DNA of 64,000 nucleotides from Synchiropus splendidus (taxonomy: Eukaryota; Chordata; Actinopteri; Syngnathiformes; Callionymidae), in NCBI RefSeq assembly GCF_027744825.2, contig NW_026527088.1:62001-126000 (forward strand). Direction: 5' to 3'. The notes under the pieces are model-generated. The model worked only from the letters and a program-made list of their open reading frames with translations, searched no databases and was not told the origin of the DNA. A program made the position numbers and the translations under genes. Position 1 is the stretch's first letter, and the number at the start of each line of letters is the position of its first letter. Below, one piece after another: positions 1 through 10,562 of the stretch.

Positions 1-1290
1 GCGTTTTCTGCATTGCGCCATAACTTTGCAGGGAAGCTTCAGAACTTGAAATTTCTACATCCCACTATAGCAGAAAGGGTCTTTCTAGTAGTTGCACATC
101 AAATCTAAGCTGTCTAAAGAGTTTTTCCAAAGTTATCAATATTTTTATGTTTGGCGTTCCGGAATCGACCTTATCTCAGGCTGAAAACGCGTTTTACGCA
201 TTGTGCCATAACTTAGCATAAAGCTTCAGAACATGAAATTTTCACCTCCCACTATAGAAGAAAGGGTCTTTCTAGTAGTTGCAGATCAAATCCAAGCTGT
301 CTGAAATGTTTTTCCAAAGTTATCAACATTTTTATGTTTGCCGCTCTGGAACCCACCTTATCTCAGTCTCAAAACTTGTTTTCTGCATTCTGCCATAACT
401 TTGCAGGGAAGCCTCAGAACATGAAATTTTCTCCTGCCGATATAGTAGAAAGGGTCTTTCTAGTAGTTGCACATCAAATCTAAGCTGTCTGAAGTGTTTT
501 TCCAAAGTTATCAACATTTTTATGTTTGGCGTTCTGGAACCCACCTTATCTCAGTCTGAAAACGCATTTTCCGCATTGTGCCATAACTTTGCAGGAAACT
601 TCAGAATAAGAAATTTTAACCTCCCACTGTTGCAGAAAGGGTCTGTCTTGTAGTTGCACATCAAATCGAAGCTGTCTGAAGTGTTTTTCCAAAGTTATCA
701 ACATTTTCATGTTTGGCGTTCCGGAATCGACCTTATCTCAGGCTGAAAACGCGTTTTACGCATTGTGCCATAACTTAGCATAAAGCTTCAGAACATGAAA
801 TTTTCACCTCCCACTATAGAAGAAAGGGTCTTTCTAGTAGTTGCAGATCAAATCTAAGCTGTCTGAAATGTTTTTCCAAAGTTATCAACATTTTTATGTT
901 TGCCGTTCTGGAACCCACCTTATCTCAGGCTGAAAACGCATTTTCTGCATTGTGCCATAACTTTGCAGGCACGCTTCAGAACATGAAATGTTCACCTCCC
1001 ACTTTAGGTGAAAGCGTCTTTCTCGTAGTTGCACATCAAATCTAAGCTGTCTTGAAGTGTTTTTCTACAGTTATCAACATTTTTATGTTTGGCGTTCCGG
1101 AACCCACCTTATCTCAGGTTGAAAACGCGTTTCCTGCATTGTGGCATAACTTTGCAGGGAAGCTTCAGAACATGAAATTTTCACCTCCCACTACAGCAGA
1201 ACGGGTCTTTCTAGTAGTTGCACATCAAATCTCAGCTGTCTGAAGTGTTTTTCCAAAGTTATCAACATTTTTATGTTTGGCGTTCCGGAA
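1..1290. repeat. Group A monomers without clear multi-unit period
   Basis: About seven group A units. The variant run GCAGGAAACTTCAGAATAAG, followed by GTCTGTCTTG and a unit with CATTTTCATG, occurs at about 592-712 and again near 37,802 and 40,432. A unit with TTTGCCGTTCTGG and CAGGCACGCTTC at about 899-975 recurs at about 36,983-37,060. This left edge is therefore related to the 36.8-40.5 kb region rather than to its immediate neighbours. Confidence 0.85.
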
Positions 1291-3110
1291 TCGACCTTAT
1301 CTCAGGCTGAAAACGCGTTTTACGCATTGTGCCATAACTTTGGTGGGAAGCTTCAGATCATCGAATTTTCACCACCCACTATATCAGAAAGGGTCTTTCA
1401 AGTAGTTACACATAAAATCTAAGCAGTCTGAAGTGTTTTTCCAAAGTTATCAACATTTTTATGTTTGGCGTACCGGAATCTATCTTATCTCAGCCTGAAG
1501 ACGTGTTTTGTGCATTGTGCCATAACTTTGCAGGCAAGCTTCAGAACATGAAATTTTCACATCCCACTATAGCAGAAATGATCTTTCTAGTAGTTGCACA
1601 TCAAATCTAAGCTGTCTGAAGTGTTTTTCCAAAGTTATCAACATTTTTATGTTTGGCGTTCCGGAATCGACCTTATCTCAGGCTGAAAACGCGTTTTCGG
1701 AATTGTGCCATAACTTTGCAGGGAAGCATCGGAACATGAAATTTTCACATCCCACTATTGCAGAAAGGGTCTTTCTAGTAGTTGCACTTCAAATCTAAGC
1801 TCTCTGAAGTGTTTTTCGAAAGTTATCAACATTTTAATGTTTGGCGTTTCGGAATTGACCTTATCTCAGGCTGAAAACGCGTTTTACGCATTGTGCCATA
1901 ACTTTGGTGGGAAGCTTCAGATCATCGAATTTTCACCACCCACTATAGCAGAAATGATCTTTCTTGTAGTTGCACATCAAATCTAAGCTGTCTGAAGTGT
2001 TTTTCCAAAGTTATCAACATTTTTATGTTTGGCGTTCCGGAATTGACCTTATCTCAGGCTGAAAACGCGTTTTACGCATTGTGCCATAACTTTGCATAAA
2101 GCTTCAGAACATGAAATTTTCACATCCCATTATAGCAGAAAGGGTCTGTCTTGTAGTTGCACATCAAATATCAGCTGTCTGAAGTGTTTTTCCAAAGTTA
2201 TCAACATTTTTATGTGTGGCGTTCCGGAATCGACCTTATCCCAGGCTGAAGACGTGTTTTGTGCATTGTGCCATAACTTTGCAGGCAAGCTTCAGAACAT
2301 GAAATTTTCACATCCCACTATAGCAGAAATGATCTTTCTTGTAGTTGCACATCAAATCTAAGCTGTCTGAAGTGTTTTTCCAAAGTTATCAACATTTTTA
2401 TGTTTGGCGTTCCGGAATTGACCTTATCTCAGGCTGAAAACGCGTTTTACGCATTGTGCCATAACTTTGCATAAAGCTTCAGAACATGAAATTTTCACAT
2501 CCCATTATAGCAGAAAGGGTCTGTCTTGTAGTTGCACATCAAATATCAGCTGTCTGAAGTGTTTTTCCAAAGTTATCAACATTTTTATGTGTGGCGTTCC
2601 GGAATCGACCTTATCTCAGGCTGAAAACGTGTTTTACGCATTGTGCCATAACTTTGGTGGGAAGCTTCAGATCATCGAATTTTCACCTCCCACTATATCA
2701 GAAAGGGTCTTTCTAGTAGTTGCTCATAAAATCTAAGCAGTCTGAAGTGTTTTTCCAAAGTTATCAACATTTTTATGTTTGGCGTTCCGGAATCGACCTT
2801 ATCTCAGGTTGAAAACGCGTTTTCGGAATTGTGCCATAACTTTGCAGGGAAGCTTCGGAACATGAAATTTTCACATCCCACTATAGCAGAAAGGGTCTTT
2901 CTAGTAGTTGCACTTCAAATCTAAGCTCTCTGAAGTGTTTTTCGAAAGTTATCATCATTTTAATGTTTGGCGTTCCGGAATTGACCTTATCTCAGGCTGA
3001 AAACGCGTTTTACGCATTGTGCCATAACTTTGCATAAAGCTTCAGAACATGAAATTTTCACATCCCACTATAGCAGAAAGGGTCTGTCTTGTAGTTGCAC
3101 ATCAAATATC
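1291..3110. repeat. Local 2-, 3- and 6-unit repeat cluster
   Basis: Private variants recur at short multiples of the unit. GGTGGGAAGCTTCAGATCATCG occurs near 1,342, 1,904 and 2,652 (spacings of 3 and 4 units). The GAATTGACC unit with GCATAAAGC occurs at 2,041 and 2,416, as a 375-bp two-unit repeat. The GCGTTTTCGGAATTG unit at 1,691 and 2,817 is 1,126 bp apart (6 units minus 2 bp). The copies are shuffled rather than cleanly tandem, as expected from repeated small unequal exchanges. Confidence 0.8.
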
Positions 3111-4650
3111 AGCTGTCTGAAGTGTTTTTCCAAAGTTATCAACATTTTTATGTTTGGCGTTCCGGAACCCACCTTATCTCAGGCTGAAAACGCGTTTTCT
3201 CCATTGTGCCATAACTTTGCAGGGAAGCTTCAGAACATGGAATTTTCACCTCCCACTATAGCAGAAAGGGTATTTCTAGTACTTGCACATCAAATCTAAG
3301 CTGTCTGAAGTGTATTTCAAAAGTTATCAACTTTTTTATGTTTGGCGTTCCGGAATCAACCTTATCTCAGGCTGAAAACGCGTTTTCGGAATTGTGCCAT
3401 AACTTGGCAGGGAAGCTTCAGAACATGAAATTTCCACCTCCCACTATAGCAGAAAGGGTCTTTCTAGTAGTTGCACATCAAATCTAAGCTGTCTTATATT
3501 TTTTTCCAAAGTTATCTACTTTTTTCTGTTTGGCGTTCTGGAACCCTCCTTATCTCAGGCTGAAAACGCGTTTTCGGAATTGTGCCTTAACTTTGCAGGG
3601 AAGCTTTAGAACATGAAATTTTCACCTCCCACTATAGCAGAAAGGGTCTTTCTAGTAGTTGCACATCAAAGCTAAGCTGTCTGAAGTGTTTTTCCAAAGT
3701 TATCAACATTTTTATGTTTGGCGTTCTGAAATCAACCTCATCTCAGGCTGAAAACGCATTTTACACATTGTGCCATAACTTTGCAGGGAAGCTTCAGAAC
3801 ATGAAATTTTAACCTCCCACTATAGCAGAATGTGTCTTTCTAGTAGTTGCACATCAAATCTAAGCTGTCTGAAGTGTTTTTCCAAAGTTATCAACATTTT
3901 TTATGTTTGGCGTTCTGGAACCCACCTTATCTCAGGCTGAAAACGTGTTTCACGCATTATGCCATAACTTTGCAGGGAAGCTTCAGAACATGAAATTTTC
4001 ACTTCCCACTATAGCAGAAAGGGTCTTTCTAGTAGTTGCACATCAAATCTAAGCTGTCTGGAGAGTTTTTCCTGAGTTATCAACATTTTTATGTTTGGGG
4101 TTCTGAAATCAACCTCATCTCAGGCTGAAAACGCGTTGTACGCATTGTGCCATAACTTTGCATTGAAGCTTCAGAACATGAAATTTTCACCTCCCACGGT
4201 AGCAGAAAGGGTCTTTCTAGTAGTTGCACATCAAATCTAAGCTGTCTGTAGAGTTTTTCCTGAGTTATCAACATTTTTATGTTTGGGGTTCTGAAATCAA
4301 CCTCATCTCAGGCTGAAAACGCGCTTTACGCATTGTGCCATAACTTTGCAGGGAAGCTTCAGAACATGAAATTTTAACTCCCCACTATAGCGGAAAGGGT
4401 CTTTCTAGTAGTTGCACATCAAATCTAAGCTGTCGAAATTGTTTTTCCAAAGTTATCAGCATTTTTATGTTTGGCGTTTCGGAACCCACCTTATCTCAGG
4501 CTAAAAACGCGTTTTCTGGATAGTGCCATAACTTTGCAGGGAGACTTCAGAACATGAAATTTTAACATCCCACTATAGCAGAAAGGGTCTTTCTAGAAGT
4601 TGCACATCAAATCTAAGCTGTCTGAAGAGTTTTTCCAAAGTTATCAACAT
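3111..4650. repeat. Divergent group A monomers
   Basis: About eight units with few shared private variants. The pair around 4,060 and 4,250 shares GAGTTTTTCCTGAGTTATC and GGGGTTCTGAAATC, so it is a one-unit duplication; a similar GAGTTTTTCCTGAG unit is at about 19,282. The unit with TTATCTACTTTTTTCTG at about 3,511 recurs near 61,010. The TGTCGAAATTG unit at 4,431 with CTAAAAACGCG and GGATAGTGCC recurs near 54,782. Confidence 0.8.
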
Positions 4651-5012
4651 TCTTATGTTTGGCGTTCCGGAATCAACCTTATCTCAGGCTGAAAACTCGT
4701 TTTACGCATTGTGCCATAATTTTGCAGGAAAGCTTCAGAACATGAAATTTTCTACTCCCACTATAGCAGAAAGGGTCTTTCTAGTGGTTGCACATCAAAT
4801 CTAAGCTGTCTGAAGTGTTTTTCCAAAGTTATCAATATTTTTATGTTTGGCGTTCCGGAATCGACCTTATCTCAGGCTGAAAACGCGTTTCTTGCATTGT
4901 GGCATAACTTTGCAGGGAAGCTTCCGAACATGAAATTTTCACCTCCCACTAAAGCAGAAAGGGTCTTTCTAGTAGTTGCACATAAAATCTAAGCTGTCTG
5001 AAGTGTTTTTCC
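4651..5012. repeat. Partial copy flanking the 1,316-bp repeat
   Basis: This stretch (TTCTTATG, AAAACTCGTT, TTCTACTCCC, GTGGTTGC, then ATATTTTT with GTTTCTTGCATTGTGGC) matches 5,591-5,952, an offset of 940 bp (5 units), and 6,907 onward, a further 1,316 bp (7 units). It shows that the 7-unit repeat grew from a 5-unit form by addition of two units. Confidence 0.85.
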
Positions 5013-6328
5013 AAAGTTATCAACATTTTTATGTTTGGCGTTCTGTAACCCACCTTATCTCAGGCTGAAAACGCGTTTTCTGCATTGTGCCAAAACTTTG
5101 TAGGTAAGCTCCAGAACATGAAAATTTCACCTCCCACTATAGCAGAAAGGGTCTTTCTAGTAGGTGCACATCAAATCGAAGCTGTCTGAAGTGTTTTTCA
5201 AAAGTTATCAACACTTTTATGTTTGGCGTTCCGGAATCGACCTTATCTCAGGCTGAAAACACGATTTACGCATTCTGCCATAACTTTGCAGGGAAGCTTC
5301 AGAACATGAAATTTTAACCTCCCACTATAGCAGAATGCGTCTTTCTAGTAGTTGCACATCAAATCTAAGCTGTCTGAAGTGTTTTTCCAAAGTTATCAAC
5401 ATTTTTATGTTTGGCGTTCTGGAACCCACCTTATCACAGGCTGAAAACGCGTTTTTTGAATAGTGCCATAACTTTGCAGGGAGACTTCAGAACATGAAAT
5501 TTTCTCCTCCCACTATAGCAGAAGGGGTATTTCAAGTAGTTGCACATCAAATCTAAGTTGTCTGAAGAGTTTTTCCAAAGTTATCAACATTCTTATGTTT
5601 GGCGTTCCGGAATCAACCTTATCTCAGGCTGAAAACTCGTTTTACGCATTGTGCCATAATTTTGCAGGAAAGCTTCAGAACATGAAATTTTCTACTCCCA
5701 CTATAGCAGAAAGGGTCTTTCTAGTGGTTGCACATCAAATCTAAGCTGTCTGAAGTGTTTTTCCAAAGTTATCAATATTTTTATGTTTGGCGTTCCGGAA
5801 TCGACCTTATCTCAGGCTGAAAACGCGTTTCTTGCATTGTGGCATAACTTTGCAGGGAAGCTTCCGAACATGAAATTTTCACCTCCCACTATAGCAGAAA
5901 GGGTCTTTCTAGTAGTTGCACATCAAATCTAAGCTGTCTGAAGTGTTTTTCCAAAGTTATCAACATTTTTATGTTTGGCGTTCTGGAACCCACCTTATCT
6001 CAGGCTGAAAACGCGTTTTCTGCATTGTGCCAAAACTTTGTAGGTAAGCTCCAGAACATGAAAATTTCACCTCCCACTATAGCAGAAAGGGTCTTTCTAG
6101 TAGGTGCACATCAAATCGAAGCTGTCTGAAGTGTTTTTCCAAAGTTATCAACACTTTTATGTTTGGCGTTCTGGAACCCACCTTATCACAGGCTGAAAAC
6201 GCGTTTTTTGAATAGTGCCATAACTTTGCAGGGAGACTTCAGAACATGAAATTTTCTCCTCCCACTATTGCAGATAGGGTCTGTCATGTAGTTGCACATC
6301 AAATCTAAGCTGTCTGAAGTGTTTTTAC
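5013..6328. repeat. 7-unit higher-order repeat, copy 1 (1,316 bp)
   Basis: Seven units defined by private variants in order: CCAAAACTTTGTAGG; ACACGATTTACGCATTCTG; TTTTTTGAATAGTGCC with GAAGGGGTATTTC; AAAACTCGTTTTACG; GTTTCTTGCATTGTGGC with CTTCCGAAC; a second CCAAAACTTTGTAGG unit; and a second GAATAGTGCC unit with CAGATAGGGTCTGTCATG. Anchor pairs 5,040/6,356, 5,521/6,837 and 6,271/7,587 are all exactly 1,316 bp apart. I saw no difference between the two copies in the segments compared. Units 6 and 7 are themselves related to units 1 and 3. Confidence 0.93.
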
Positions 6329-7644
6329 AAAGTTATCAACATTTTTATGTTTGGCGTTCTGTAACCCACCTTATCTCAGGCTGAAAACGCGTTTTCTGCA
6401 TTGTGCCAAAACTTTGTAGGTAAGCTCCAGAACATGAAAATTTCACCTCCCACTATAGCAGAAAGGGTCTTTCTAGTAGGTGCACATCAAATCGAAGCTG
6501 TCTGAAGTGTTTTTCAAAAGTTATCAACACTTTTATGTTTGGCGTTCCGGAATCGACCTTATCTCAGGCTGAAAACACGATTTACGCATTCTGCCATAAC
6601 TTTGCAGGGAAGCTTCAGAACATGAAATTTTAACCTCCCACTATAGCAGAATGCGTCTTTCTAGTAGTTGCACATCAAATCTAAGCTGTCTGAAGTGTTT
6701 TTCCAAAGTTATCAACATTTTTATGTTTGGCGTTCTGGAACCCACCTTATCACAGGCTGAAAACGCGTTTTTTGAATAGTGCCATAACTTTGCAGGGAGA
6801 CTTCAGAACATGAAATTTTCTCCTCCCACTATAGCAGAAGGGGTATTTCAAGTAGTTGCACATCAAATCTAAGTTGTCTGAAGAGTTTTTCCAAAGTTAT
6901 CAACATTCTTATGTTTGGCGTTCCGGAATCAACCTTATCTCAGGCTGAAAACTCGTTTTACGCATTGTGCCATAATTTTGCAGGAAAGCTTCAGAACATG
7001 AAATTTTCTACTCCCACTATAGCAGAAAGGGTCTTTCTAGTGGTTGCACATCAAATCTAAGCTGTCTGAAGTGTTTTTCCAAAGTTATCAATATTTTTAT
7101 GTTTGGCGTTCCGGAATCGACCTTATCTCAGGCTGAAAACGCGTTTCTTGCATTGTGGCATAACTTTGCAGGGAAGCTTCCGAACATGAAATTTTCACCT
7201 CCCACTATAGCAGAAAGGGTCTTTCTAGTAGTTGCACATCAAATCTAAGCTGTCTGAAGTGTTTTTCCAAAGTTATCAACATTTTTATGTTTGGCGTTCT
7301 GGAACCCACCTTATCTCAGGCTGAAAACGCGTTTTCTGCATTGTGCCAAAACTTTGTAGGTAAGCTCCAGAACATGAAAATTTCACCTCCCACTATAGCA
7401 GAAAGGGTCTTTCTAGTAGGTGCACATCAAATCGAAGCTGTCTGAAGTGTTTTTCCAAAGTTATCAACACTTTTATGTTTGGCGTTCTGGAACCCACCTT
7501 ATCACAGGCTGAAAACGCGTTTTTTGAATAGTGCCATAACTTTGCAGGGAGACTTCAGAACATGAAATTTTCTCCTCCCACTATTGCAGATAGGGTCTGT
7601 CATGTAGTTGCACATCAAATCTAAGCTGTCTGAAGTGTTTTTAC
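6329..7644. repeat. 7-unit higher-order repeat, copy 2 (1,316 bp)
   Basis: Direct second copy of the preceding block. Homology ends just after the TTTTTACAAAG junction near 7,644: copy 1 continues into GTTCTGTAACCC, whereas here the sequence continues with GTTCCGGAATCAACC at about 7,672. The near-absence of differences marks a recent duplication. Confidence 0.93.
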
Positions 7645-7934
7645 AAAGTTATCAACATTTTTATGTTTGGCGTTCCGGAATCAACCTTATCTCAGGCTGA
7701 AAACGCGTTTTCTGCATTGTGCCATAAGTTTGCAGGGAAGCTTCAGAACATGAAATTTTCACCTCCCACTATAGCAGAAAGGGTCTTTCTAGTAGTTGCA
7801 CATCAAATCTATGCTGTCTGAAGTGTTTTTCCAAAGTTGTCAACATTTTAATGTTTGGCGTTCCGAAACCCACCTTATCTCAGGCTGAAAAAGAGTTTTT
7901 GTGCATTGTGCCATAACATCACAGGGACGCATCA
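7645..7934. repeat. Linker monomers before the 14-unit repeat
   Basis: About 1.5 group A units. The unit at 7,880-7,930 is unusual (GAAAAAGAGTTTTTGTGC and AACATCACAGGGACGC) and was not seen elsewhere by eye. It forms the left junction of the large repeat that follows. Confidence 0.75.
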
Positions 7935-10562
7935 GAACATGAAATTTTCACCTCCCACTATAGCAGAAAGGGTCTTTCTCGTGGTTGCACTTCAAATCTA
8001 AGCTGTCTGAAGTGTTTTTCCAAAGTTATCCACATTTTTATGTTTGGCGTTCCGGAACCCACCTTATCTCAGGCTGAAAACGCATTTTACACATTGTGCC
8101 ATAACTTTGCAGGGAAGCTTCAGAACATCGAATTTTCACCACCCACTACAGCAGAAAGGGTCTTTCTCGTAATGGCTCATCAAATCTAAGCTGTCTGAAG
8201 TGTTTTTCCAAACTTATCAACATTTTTATGTTTGGCGTTCCGGAATCGACCTTATCTCAGGCTGAAAACGCGTTTTACGCATTGTGCCATAACTTTGCAT
8301 AAAGCTTCAGCACATGAAATTTTCACCACCCACTATAGCAGAAAGGGTCTTTGTAGTAGTTGCAGATCAAATCTAAGCTGTCTGAAGTGTTTTTCCAAAG
8401 TTAACAACATTTTTATGTTTGGCGTTCTGGAACCCACCTTATCTCAGTCTGAAAACGTGTTTTTTGCATTGTGCCATAACTTTGCAGGGACGCTTCAGAA
8501 CATGAAATTTTCACATCCCACTATAGCAGAAAGGGTCTTTCTAGTAGTTGCACATCAAATCTAAGCTGTCTGGTGTTTTTCCAAAGTTATCAACATTTTT
8601 ATGTTTCTCCTTCCTGAACCCACCTTAAATCAGGCTGAAAATGCGTTTTCTGCATTGTGCCATAACTTTGCAGGGAAGCATCAGAACATGAATTTTTCAC
8701 CTCCCACTATAGCAGAAAGGGTCTCTCTAGTAGTTACACTTCAAATCTAATCTGTCTGAAGTGTTTTTCCAAAGTTATCAACATTTTTATGTTTGGCGTT
8801 CCGGAATCGACCTTATCTCAGGCTGAAAACGCGTTTTCTGCATTGTGCCATAAGTTTGCAGGGAAGCTTCAGAACATGAAATTTTCACCTCCCACTATAG
8901 CAGAAAGGGTCTTTCTAGTAGTTGCACATCAAATCTAATCTGTCTGAAGTGTTTTTCCAAAGTTATCAACATTGTTATGTTTGGCGTTCCGGAATCGACC
9001 ATATCTCAGGCTGAAAACGCCTTTTCTGCATTGTGCCATAACTTTGCAGGGAAGCTTCAGAACATGAAATTTTCAGCTCCCACTATATCAGAATGGATCT
9101 TTCTAGTAGTAGCACATCACATCTAAGCTGTCTGACGTGTTTTTCCAAAGTTATCAACATTGTTATGTTTGGCGTTCCGGAATCGACCATATCTCAGGCT
9201 GAAAACGCCTTTTCTGCATTGTGCCATAACTTTGCAGGGAAGCTTCAGAACATGAAATTTTCAACTCCCACTATAGCAGAAATGGTCTTTCTAGTAGTTG
9301 CACGTCAAATCTAAGCTGTCTGAAGTGTTTTTCCAAAGTTTTAAATATTTTTATGTTTGGCGTTCCCGAACCCACCTCATCTCAGGCTGAAAACGTGTTT
9401 TCTGCATTGTGCCATAACTTTGCAGGGAAGCTTCAGAACATGAAATTTTCAGCTCCCACTATATCAGAATGGATCTTTCTAGTAGTAGCACATCACATCT
9501 AAGCTGTCTGACGTGTTTTTCCAAAGTTAACAACATTTTTATGTTTGGCGATCCGGAATCAACCTTATCTCAGGCTGAAAACGCGTTTAACGCACTGTTC
9601 CATAACTTTGCAGGGAAGCTTCCGAACATCGAATTTTCACGAACCACTATAGCAGAAAAGGTCTTTCTCGTAGTTGGAAATGAAATGTAAGCTGTCTGAT
9701 GTGTTTTTCCGAAGTTATCAACATTTTTATGTTTTTCGTTCCGGAATCGACCTTATCTCAGGCTGAAAACGCGTTTTCGGAATTGTGTCATAGCTTTGCA
9801 GGGAAGCTTCAGAACATGTAGTTTTCAGCTCCCACTATAGCAGAAAGGGTCTTTCTAGTATTTACACATCAAATCTTAGCTGTTTGAAGTGTTTTTCCAA
9901 AGTTATCAACATTTTTATGTTTGGCGTTACGGAACCCACCTTATCTCAGGCTGTGAGCGCGTTTTCTGCATTGTGACATAACTTTGGAGGAAAGCTTCAG
10001 AACATGAAATTTTCAATTCCCATTATAGCAGAAAGGGTCTTTCTCGTACTTGCACTTCAAATCTAAACTGTCTGAAGTGTTTTTTGAAAGTTTTCAACAT
10101 TTTTGTGTTTGGCGTTCCGGAATCGACCTTATCTCAGGCTGAAAACGCGTTTAACGCACTGTTCCATAACTTTGCAGGGAAGCTTCCCAACATCGAATTT
10201 TCACGAACCACTATAGCAGAAAGGGTCTTTCGAGTAGTTGCACATCAAATCTAAGCTGTCTGAAGTGTTTTTCCAAAGTTATCATATTTCTATGTTTGGC
10301 GTTCCAGAATTGACCTTGTCTCATGCTGAAAACGTGTTTTCTGCATTGTGCCATAACTTTGCAGGGAAGTTTCAGAACATGAAATTTTCACATCCCACTA
10401 TAGCAGAAAGGGTCTTTCTAGTAGTTGCACATCAAATCTAAGCTGTTTGAAGTGTTTTTCCAAAGTTATCAACATTTTTATGTTTGGCGTTCAGGAATCG
10501 ACCTTATCTCAGGCTGAAAAGACGATTTACGCATTGTGCCAGAACTTTGCTGCGAAGCTTCA
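7935..10562. repeat. 14-unit higher-order repeat, copy A (about 2,628 bp)
   Basis: The anchor CTCGTGGTTGCACTTC at 7,979 recurs 2,628 bp later (10,607) and a further 3,005 bp later (13,612). Distinctive units in order include CATCGAATTTTCACCACC with TAATGGCTCATC, GCATAAAGCTTCAGCACATG, GTTAACAACATTTTTATG, GTCTGGTGTTTTTCC with GTTTCTCCTTCCTGAACCC, TTACACTTCAAATCTAATC, GAATGGATC with AGTAGCACATCACATC, TTTAACGCACTGTTCC, CTGTGAGCGCG with GGAGGAAAGC, and ATCATATTTCTATG. The GAATGGATC unit occurs twice here (about 9,091 and 9,467) and once in copy B. Confidence 0.92.

Noticed and set aside
39..120. Heat-shock-element or STAT-like sites suggested by GAA/TTC arms and TTCCGGAA
   Set aside because: The GAA and TTC arms are not spaced as heat-shock elements require, and TTCCGGAA lacks the 3-bp STAT spacer. 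Palindromes in a satellite do not by themselves support a regulatory site.
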